A stretch of DNA of 17,271 nucleotides from CAYMST01 sp964393115 (lineage in GTDB: Bacteria > Bacteroidota > Bacteroidia > Cytophagales > Cyclobacteriaceae), in assembly GCA_964393115.1 (NCBI GenBank), contig CAYMST010000087.1:1-17271 (forward strand), in the 5' to 3' direction. Under the pieces are notes generated by a model. The model did not search any database, was not told the DNA's origin, and worked only from the letters and a program-made list of their open reading frames with translations. This document shows, one piece after another, positions 7,137 to 12,982 of the stretch; the first letter of the stretch is position 1; every line of letters begins with the position of its first letter. A program made the position numbers and the translations under genes.

Positions 7137-7232
7137 ATGAGCTGGAAGAAAATCTACATCTCTGTGTTATTCATTTTATTGATGTACATCACTACATTCT
7201 ACGCCATAGGGACTTGTTTCTCGTCGTCTTAA
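7137..7232 (+). CDS. Possible 31-residue single-pass membrane microprotein
   Basis: The ATG at 7137 is the base directly after the TAA of the PIG-L gene (TAAATG), and the frame ends with TAA 7230-7232. The product starts MSWKKIYISVLFILLMYITT and continues with FYAIGTCFSSS: a short basic N-terminus, one hydrophobic span (about 6-26) and a short polar tail, with an N-in orientation by the positive-inside rule. The abutting start suggests translation by re-initiation after the deacetylase. It lies 125 bases before the symporter gene, so an accessory role for either neighbour is conceivable. Its shortness means chance cannot be excluded; conservation is the only real test. Confidence 0.45.
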   Translation: MSWKKIYISVLFILLMYITTFYAIGTCFSSS

Positions 7233-7357
7233 GATGTAATTAATTGTAAATTGATAAGTTATGCCGTTTAAAGGGTACACTAAATGACGGCTACTTTGAG
7301 TTTTCTCATAAAGTATCTTATTGAATCAACTAACCCGGCCAGAGTGCTGAATGACCA

Positions 7358-9025
7358 ATGAATCAACTTGATTTCGCCGTATTAATTACTTCGCTCTTAT
7401 TTATCGTGGTTTATGGAGTTTACAGAACACGAGGTGCAAAAAACCTTGATGCTTATTTTCTTGGAAACCGATCGTTAAGTTGGAGTACTGTGGGACTTTC
7501 TGTGATGGCTACACAAGCAAGTGCTATTACCTTTATATCCACTCCAGGACAAGGATACGAAAGTGGAATGTCGTTTGTACAGAACTATTTTGGACTTCCC
7601 ATAGCGTTAATTCTCGTCTCAGCATTCTTCATACCCATATATTACAAGCTTAAAGTATACACCGCCTATGAATATCTTGAAAGTCGGTTTGACCTTAAGA
7701 CCAGATTACTAGGAGCAGGGCTATTTCTTATTCAGAGAGGACTAGCATCAGGTATTACCATATTTGCACCATCGATTATTATTTCGGCTGTGGTGGGGTG
7801 GGATCTCAACTATACCATAATTGGAGTAGGTATTTTGGTGATCATTTATACCGTTTCCGGAGGATCAAAAGCGGTAAGTGTTACGCAAAAGCAACAGATG
7901 TATGTCATTCTCCTGGGTATGGTTGGTGTCTTTGTGATGTTATTACAACTACTCTCGCGTGATGTTTCATTTACCGAAGCACTTCACTTGGCTGGACAAC
8001 TGGATAAATTAAATATTGTTGACTTCGATTTGAATGTTGAAAAGCGATATACTGTTTGGTCCGGGCTTACAGGAGGCTTGTTTTTGGCGTTATCGTATTT
8101 TGGAACCGACCAATCTCAAGTGGCACGATACCTTGGTGGAAAGGATATTCAATCGGCAAAAGTAGGCTTAATGTTTAATGCTGTGATGAAGATTCCCATG
8201 CAGTTTTTTATCCTGCTCACTGGAGTATTGGTTTTTGTGTTCCACATTTTTAATGCTCCACCAGCTTCTTTTAACCCTAATCGAGCAGTTAATGATCAAC
8301 AAGCCATTGAACTTGAAGAAAAATTTAGTGTTCGAAGAGATGCTGCTTCAGGTTATATAAAGTCATTGCGGGAGCAATCGAATGTAACAAGTGGTGCCGC
8401 TGAACTTAAGTCTGCAGATCGGGATTTTCAAAGCCTGAGATCAGAGCTGCTCCAACAAAGTGCAGGGACTAGCGGGAAAGAGTCCGATTATGTATTTCTA
8501 AATTTCGTAATGGATCATATTCCTAATGGGTTAATCGGGCTTATTATGGCGGTGATTTTTTCTGCGGCCATGTCCTCGGTGGCATCAGAGATTAATGCAC
8601 TAGCTACTACCACTTGGGTAGATTTTGTAGAAAGACTAGGGATAAAAACAAAGGGATTAAGTAATACTAAAAAGGTACTTTACTCGAAATTACTGACTTT
8701 ATTCTGGGGCGTTATTGCTATTTTATTTGCTTTAAACGCAAGTAACGCTGAAAACCTTATTGAAGGGATAAATATCATAGGATCTCTTTTTTATGGTACA
8801 GTTCTAGGGATATTTGTCGTTGGATTTTTCTTGCGGAAAGTAGATGGCCAAAGCGTGTTTATTGGAGCACTCTTAGGACAGTCGGTTGTCTTTGGTTGTC
8901 ATGCGCTTACGCTTACAAGTTATATTTCCCTCGGGTATTTGTGGTACAATGCAATAGGCTGTGGGGTTACGATCTTATCCTCCATGTTACTCGCACTGTT
9001 TCGATATAATCCCCTTAATGAGTGA
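7358..9025 (+). CDS. Sodium:solute symporter, SSS family
   Basis: The protein has 555 residues and about 13 hydrophobic spans. Family hallmarks are LDAYFLGNRSLSW (30-42), the LSVMATQASAITFISTPGQGY region (47-67) of the discontinuous first core helix, YTVSGGSKAVSVTQKQQ (164-180), GTDQSQVARYLG (249-260) and FSAAMSSVASEINALATTTW (401-420), which carries part of the Na2 site. It should import an organic solute with Na+ across the inner membrane. Between two core helices there is a charged, helical loop of about 80 residues (299-378, rich in Glu, Arg and Ser), larger than in classical PutP-type members. The adjacent exported PIG-L deacetylase suggests that the substrate is a product of that enzyme, perhaps an amino sugar or carboxylate; this is inference. 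The start ATG fits the first helix. Confidence 0.93.
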   Translation: MNQLDFAVLITSLLFIVVYGVYRTRGAKNLDAYFLGNRSLSWSTVGLSVMATQASAITFISTPGQGYESGMSFVQNYFGLPIALILVSAFFIPIYYKLKVYTAYEYLESRFDLKTRLLGAGLFLIQRGLASGITIFAPSIIISAVVGWDLNYTIIGVGILVIIYTVSGGSKAVSVTQKQQMYVILLGMVGVFVMLLQLLSRDVSFTEALHLAGQLDKLNIVDFDLNVEKRYTVWSGLTGGLFLALSYFGTDQSQVARYLGGKDIQSAKVGLMFNAVMKIPMQFFILLTGVLVFVFHIFNAPPASFNPNRAVNDQQAIELEEKFSVRRDAASGYIKSLREQSNVTSGAAELKSADRDFQSLRSELLQQSAGTSGKESDYVFLNFVMDHIPNGLIGLIMAVIFSAAMSSVASEINALATTTWVDFVERLGIKTKGLSNTKKVLYSKLLTLFWGVIAILFALNASNAENLIEGINIIGSLFYGTVLGIFVVGFFLRKVDGQSVFIGALLGQSVVFGCHALTLTSYISLGYLWYNAIGCGVTILSSMLLALFRYNPLNE

Positions 9026-9047
9026 TGAAATTAGCATGGCTTTTGTT

Positions 9048-9055
9048 TAAGTTTG
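9048..9055 (+). promoter_or_regulatory. Candidate -7 promoter box for the beta-barrel gene
   Basis: TAAGTTTG is an exact TAnnTTTG match that ends 23 bases before ATG 9078, the same box and distance as in front of the rhodanese gene. It supports ATG 9078 as the start, with a leader of about 17 bases. No clear -33 TTTG is present, so confidence is limited. Confidence 0.4.
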
Positions 9056-9077
9056 AGCGGTTGAATTGGAAAAACTT

Positions 9078-9521
9078 ATGAAAAAACTAGCGGTATCAAT
9101 ATTTGCTTTGGTGATTAGTGTTTACTCTTTTGCCCAGACTAATGACTTTGAAGTAGGTTTTCGACTTATTTTGGATAGTGAAGTAGATGTTTTTTTGGAT
9201 ATGGCAAAACCATTAAAAGGAACCAAGAGACTTCATGGTGACTTATCATTTGATGGTGGGGTTGGCATTAACTTATTATTGAACTGGCAATATGGGCTTA
9301 CTAATGACAATGCTCTTCAGTTTTACTATGGTTTTGGTGGGGGTACATTTATAGGTGACCCTTTCTTACTTGCTGCCGTTGGAGAAGTTGGTGTCGAGTA
9401 CAGATTCGATATTCCACTATCGCTTTCTATGGATTACCGTCCGAATATCAATATTATCAAAGACAGTGGAATGGATGCCATTACGGATATATTTGGAATT
9501 AACGTTAGGTATCGGTTCTAG
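9078..9521 (+). CDS. Small outer-membrane beta-barrel-like protein
   Basis: The protein has 147 residues from ATG 9078; a TTG four codons upstream (9066) would only lengthen the signal peptide. The N-terminal MKKLAVSIFALVISVYSFAQ is a typical signal peptide with cleavage before or after the A-Q typical of this phylum. The mature part alternates polar and hydrophobic residues in short strands (FEVGFRLIL, GGVGINLLLNWQYGL, ALQFYYGFGGG, LLAAVGEVGVEYRF, LSLSMDYRPNINI) and ends in FGINVRYRF, with a C-terminal phenylalanine as in the BamA-recognised beta signal. About eight strands would fit. The loops are short and no ligand-binding motif is visible. It follows the symporter by 52 bases with its own promoter candidate, so membership of that unit is uncertain. 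Function unknown. Confidence 0.8.
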   Translation: MKKLAVSIFALVISVYSFAQTNDFEVGFRLILDSEVDVFLDMAKPLKGTKRLHGDLSFDGGVGINLLLNWQYGLTNDNALQFYYGFGGGTFIGDPFLLAAVGEVGVEYRFDIPLSLSMDYRPNINIIKDSGMDAITDIFGINVRYRF

Positions 9522-9858
9522 CAATAAGTCTGTATACCACCTATTAGCTTAACTCTTTCTTACTCTTTAAATTCGACTTGAAGGTTTGTGTTACTTGTGT
9601 GAAGTAATTTAGTTTTAGATTCTTTGCATATTCATGATTTTCTTCAAATTACGGTGTTTTATTGATGTTGTTTCAGGTGTGCTATGGTTGTTGTAGGATT
9701 TATTTGGAGTTATTTTTTTTAAAAAATCGACGATCAGTCGGTATTTGTCCATTAATCGTGCTAATTTTTCGCCCTTTTTCAGGGTGTACTTAAGAAAACA
9801 GCTATCTGACTTAGGCTCACCAAAGACTTTACTAAACATTATCTAATATTAGCGCACT
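9522..9858. other. Non-coding region upstream of hppA with a short palindrome
   Basis: This region contains an AT-rich T8A6 tract (9713-9726), a weak CGCCCT/AGGGTG hairpin (9770-9786) that is not followed by a T-run on either strand, and the 10-base palindrome CTAATATTAG (9843-9852), which ends six bases before the hppA ATG. The palindrome could be an operator or a structured leader for hppA. I find no exact TAnnTTTG box in front of hppA. A low-confidence minus-strand reading frame (9615-9839) fills most of the gap and is listed separately. Confidence 0.4.
9615..9839 (-). CDS. Doubtful small protein divergent from hppA
   Basis: A 74-codon frame from ATG 9839 to TAA 9615, on the strand opposite hppA and not overlapping any other gene. 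The first 45 residues (for example LKKGEKLARLMDKYRLIVDF) have a plausible amphipathic, lysine-rich helix; the rest looks random (Asn, Thr and Lys rich). No motif, signal peptide or known family was recognised. The palindrome at 9843-9852 lies between its start and that of hppA. It could equally be a chance frame in AT-rich DNA. Confidence 0.22.
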   Translation of the reverse strand: MFSKVFGEPKSDSCFLKYTLKKGEKLARLMDKYRLIVDFLKKITPNKSYNNHSTPETTSIKHRNLKKIMNMQRI

Positions 9859-12057
9859 ATGACGAATTTCGTTTATGTAGTTCCTTTACTGGGAATCGTG
9901 GGGATTGTCGTAATGGCATTGAAATCTGCCTGGGTAGGCAAACAAGATGCCGGAGATGACAAGATGGTTGAACTTGCAGGGCATATTGCCAATGGGGCAA
10001 TGTCGTTCTTGAAAGCAGAGTGGAAAGTATTGACATATTTTGCGGTAATAGCAGGGGTTTTGCTAGGGTATTCCGGGACATTGGTTGAAGATTCACATCC
10101 TCTCATAGCGCTAGCATTTCTTATAGGTGCAGTATTCTCAGCCGTAGCTGGTTACATTGGTATGCGAATAGCCACTAAGGCTAACGTAAGGACTACTCAA
10201 GCCGCAAGAACGAGTTTATCTACTGCATTAAAGGTTTCATTCACTGGTGGTGCCGTAATGGGACTTGGTGTTGCGGGTTTAGCCGTATTTGGTCTAGGTA
10301 GTTTATTTATAATTTTCTTTCAGTTATTTGTGCCGGAAGGCGTTGCCGTAACCGGTATTGAGGTGAAGACTGCTATCGAGGTATTAGCAGGTTTTTCTTT
10401 AGGTGCGGAATCTATTGCCTTATTTGCTCGTGTTGGTGGTGGTATTTATACCAAAGCTGCTGATGTTGGTGCAGACTTAGTAGGTAAGGTTGAAGCAGGT
10501 ATTCCCGAAGATGACCCTAGAAACCCAGCTACCATAGCTGATAATGTGGGTGATAATGTCGGTGATGTAGCCGGTATGGGGGCTGACCTTTTTGGGTCGT
10601 ATGTTGCTACGATCCTAGCCTCAATGGTATTAGGACAGGAAATCAATGCATCTGGGGATGACTTCCAAGGACTTTCTCCTATTTTACTTCCAATGACCAT
10701 TGCTGGTTTGGGAATTATATTTTCCATTATTGGAACCTTATTCGTGAAAATAAAAAGTGAGAACGATAGTGTACAAGCTGCCTTGAATAAAGGAAACTGG
10801 CTTTCAGTGATCTTTACTTTGGTATCCTCTTATTTCCTAGTCAATTGGATGCTACCGGAATCGCTATCTATTCGTGGGTTTGAGTTTACCTCCATGGGAG
10901 TGTTTTTTGCGATAGCCTTGGGTTTAGCTGTTGGGGCACTGATGAGTTATATTACTGAGTTCTATACGGCAATGGGTAAAAAACCTGTTTTATCCATCGT
11001 CAAGCAATCATCAACAGGTCATGCAACTAACATTATCGGAGGCTTATCGGTAGGGATGGAGTCTACGATGTTGCCGATTATAATTTTGGCTGCGGGAATT
11101 TATGGATCTTATTTATTGGCAGGTCTCTACGGTGTGGCGATAGCCGCCGCTGGAATGATGGCGACTACAGCCATGCAGTTGGCTATAGATGCATTTGGTC
11201 CTATTGCTGATAATGCGGGCGGTATTGCTGAGATGAGTGGTCTTCCTAAAGAAGTACGAGAAAGAACGGATAATCTTGATGCCGTAGGTAACACAACAGC
11301 GGCAACTGGTAAGGGTTTTGCAATAGCTTCTGCGGCATTGACGGCATTAGCGTTATTCGCAGCATTTGTAGGTGTTGCAGGGATCGATTCAATAGATATT
11401 TATAAAGCGAACGTTTTGGCGGGGCTTTTTGTAGGTGGTATGATTCCATTCATCTTTTCCTCATTGGCAATTGCGGCGGTAGGAAGAGCTGCTATGGATA
11501 TGGTGAATGAGGTAAGAAGGCAGTTTAAAGAAATTCCTGGGATAATGGAGTATAAGGCAGAACCAGAATACGGTAAATGTGTTGAGATTTCCACTAAAGC
11601 ATCTATTCGTGAAATGATTTTACCGGGAGCTATCGCTATAGTTACTCCTATAATCGTTGGTTTTGCGTTTGGCCCAGAAGTACTAGGAGGTACTTTGGCA
11701 GGTATTACGGTATCAGGTGTTTTAATGGGTATGTTCCAAAATAATGCAGGTGGTGCATGGGATAACGCGAAGAAATCTTTTGAAAAAGGTGTGGAGATTA
11801 ATGGTCAGATGGAATACAAAGGTTCTGAGCCTCACAAAGCATCTGTAACTGGTGATACTGTTGGAGATCCATTCAAGGATACTTCTGGACCTTCGATGAA
11901 CATTTTGATTAAATTGACTTCTATTGTAGCATTAATCATTGCCCCGCATATTGGACACAAAGATCATAGCAGTGTTCATAGAGGTGCTGAAAACTATAAT
12001 AGAACTGAGCAAGTAAATGAAGTTATCTTGTCGGATGCTGAGGTGTTAGAGCCTTAG
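9859..12057 (+). CDS. hppA: Membrane-bound ion-pumping pyrophosphatase, K+-dependent, probably H+-translocating
   Basis: The protein has 732 residues and about 16 membrane helices. It couples PPi hydrolysis to ion export across the inner membrane. The active site is complete: GGGIYTKAADVGADLVGK (193-210), VEAGIPEDDPRNPATIADN (211-229), GDNVGDVAGMGADLF (231-245), the GPIADNAGG segment (447-455) and DNAKKSFE near the C-terminus. Ala481 and Gly484 in GNTTAATGKG occupy the positions that are Lys and Thr in K+-independent enzymes, so this one should need K+. The glutamate that most Na+-pumps carry in DLFES is Gly246 here (DLFGSY), and there is none four residues later; instead Glu184 appears in helix 5 (SLGAESIALF). 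From memory that is the arrangement of Flavobacterium johnsoniae-type H+ pumps. A His/Asp-rich tail follows the last helix. The gene is monocistronic, closed by the terminator at 12091. Confidence 0.96.
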   Translation: MTNFVYVVPLLGIVGIVVMALKSAWVGKQDAGDDKMVELAGHIANGAMSFLKAEWKVLTYFAVIAGVLLGYSGTLVEDSHPLIALAFLIGAVFSAVAGYIGMRIATKANVRTTQAARTSLSTALKVSFTGGAVMGLGVAGLAVFGLGSLFIIFFQLFVPEGVAVTGIEVKTAIEVLAGFSLGAESIALFARVGGGIYTKAADVGADLVGKVEAGIPEDDPRNPATIADNVGDNVGDVAGMGADLFGSYVATILASMVLGQEINASGDDFQGLSPILLPMTIAGLGIIFSIIGTLFVKIKSENDSVQAALNKGNWLSVIFTLVSSYFLVNWMLPESLSIRGFEFTSMGVFFAIALGLAVGALMSYITEFYTAMGKKPVLSIVKQSSTGHATNIIGGLSVGMESTMLPIIILAAGIYGSYLLAGLYGVAIAAAGMMATTAMQLAIDAFGPIADNAGGIAEMSGLPKEVRERTDNLDAVGNTTAATGKGFAIASAALTALALFAAFVGVAGIDSIDIYKANVLAGLFVGGMIPFIFSSLAIAAVGRAAMDMVNEVRRQFKEIPGIMEYKAEPEYGKCVEISTKASIREMILPGAIAIVTPIIVGFAFGPEVLGGTLAGITVSGVLMGMFQNNAGGAWDNAKKSFEKGVEINGQMEYKGSEPHKASVTGDTVGDPFKDTSGPSMNILIKLTSIVALIIAPHIGHKDHSSVHRGAENYNRTEQVNEVILSDAEVLEP

Positions 12058-12090
12058 AACATCTACCGAGAGAATTTAAAGAGACATAAT

Positions 12091-12121
12091 AGGTCAGCTT
12101 TTTTAAAAGCTGACCTTTTTT
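12091..12121 (+). terminator. Intrinsic terminator of hppA
   Basis: AGGTCAGCTTTT (12091-12102) and AAAAGCTGACCT (12105-12116) are perfectly complementary with two bases between, and the stem runs straight into TTTTT. In RNA the A-U pairs next to the loop would open, leaving an 8-10 bp stem. It lies 33 bases after the hppA stop codon. Confidence 0.9.
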
Positions 12122-12417
12122 ATGCCCTAGGATGTGTCGTTTCATCCGATTAGTGCTTTTACTAAACTAATGGCAATGAAGCGCTGAGCATTTGAGGTCA
12201 GTTGCTTTAGATTCAAAATACATCAAGTTTGTTTATATAAAGTCCATTTAAGAGCTGATCTTGAAGCTAGCAATACGCCGATCAAACCATATCTTTTGTG
12301 TAATTATCTTATGGATTCCATATATTATCACGGAACATAACATCCCTTTTCGAGTAACTATCTGTTGTATCTGATATCCTGATTTGATCAGTTTATCACA
12401 TGCTTAGCATCAAACAG
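12122..12417. other. Gap between hppA terminator and siaC-like gene: nothing recognised
   Basis: These 296 bases contain no reading frame of note and no RNA gene. The only structure is two short imperfect palindromes (TATGGA-T-TCCATA at 12310-12322 and ATGCT-T-AGCAT near 12400). The second could end the minus-strand transcript, but it lacks a T-run. Confidence 0.5.
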
Positions 12418-12807
12418 TTAATCATTTATTTCTGATTCGATAAAGTCGAATTTCAGTTGTGACGCTTTGGATAGATCTTCGCCTACTTCAAAGCTATCTT
12501 CGTCATCCGGCTCGTAGTACCATTTTGCAGATACCTTAGTACCACCTCTTTCCATTTCTGCAGCAGATTTGAGCATAGCATAAATGAACTTAGAGGAAGT
12601 TGTATTCATATATGAAATACGAAACTCCATAGTGATATCCTCTGCATGACACTCTTTACATTCGTTGAGTAAATCGAATACCGGTTGATAAAAAGTTAAA
12701 GGGTTTTCAGTATTGGATCGTCCTTTAAACTTAATGGCCCTATCTTGGGCCGAAAAACTTACCTCAGGCGTACTCTTTGTAGATGCAATAAAAAAATCCT
12801 TAGTCAT
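12418..12807 (-). CDS. siaC: SiaC-family regulatory phosphoprotein (DUF1987)
   Basis: The protein has 129 residues from ATG 12807; a TTG three codons upstream (12816) is less likely. It matches the SiaC/DUF1987 pattern throughout: FIASTKSTPEVSFS at the N-terminus, the GRSNTENPLTFYQPVFDLL segment (29-47), MEFRISYMNTTSSK (60-73) and WYYEPDDEDSFEVGEDL (96-112). Thr69 in MNTTSS corresponds to the threonine that is phosphorylated by SiaB and dephosphorylated by the PP2C-type SiaA in Pseudomonas, where SiaC then controls a diguanylate cyclase. No siaA, siaB or cyclase gene is in this window, so partners must be elsewhere and the Bacteroidota output may differ. It is transcribed divergently from the repair helicase gene. 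A TAAATTTG box lies only seven bases before its start codon. Confidence 0.85.
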   Translation of the reverse strand: MTKDFFIASTKSTPEVSFSAQDRAIKFKGRSNTENPLTFYQPVFDLLNECKECHAEDITMEFRISYMNTTSSKFIYAMLKSAAEMERGGTKVSAKWYYEPDDEDSFEVGEDLSKASQLKFDFIESEIND

Positions 12808-12813
12808 CGTTAG

Positions 12814-12821
12814 CAAATTTA
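12814..12821 (-). promoter_or_regulatory. Candidate -7 box of the siaC-like gene, implying a leaderless mRNA
   Basis: On the minus strand TAAATTTG matches TAnnTTTG exactly. Only six bases (12813-12808) separate it from the ATG at 12807, so transcription would start at or next to the start codon. No good -33 TTTG is seen at the usual distance. The box may be fortuitous in AT-rich DNA. Confidence 0.3.
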
Positions 12822-12982
12822 TATGTATCAGTTTTCTAAACTTTGAGGTTGTTGAGCTTGGGAGGAGTCATATATTTATACCTGAAATGTTAAGATCCAG
12901 TTGTCGTATGATGGTATTATTTCGATATTTTACGGCTGATATCAGACAAATGCCTAGACTTTTTCTGGAAAACTAATTTGTA

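Noticed and set aside
9770..9786. CGCCCT/AGGGTG hairpin as a terminator
   Set aside because: The stem is short with a wobble pair and no T-run follows it on either strand.
10446..10727. Minus-strand 93-codon frame inside hppA
   Set aside because: It lies entirely antisense to a conserved part of the pyrophosphatase; it is proline/serine-rich as expected from reading that codon pattern backwards.
12310..12322. TATGGATTCCATA as an operator or terminator
   Set aside because: It is a short odd-centred palindrome in AT-rich DNA, far from any start codon and with no T-run.
12713..12976. Plus-strand 87-codon frame upstream of the repair helicase
   Set aside because: It is antisense to the well-supported SiaC-family gene over its first third and shows no recognisable domain; the remainder covers the promoter region of the helicase.
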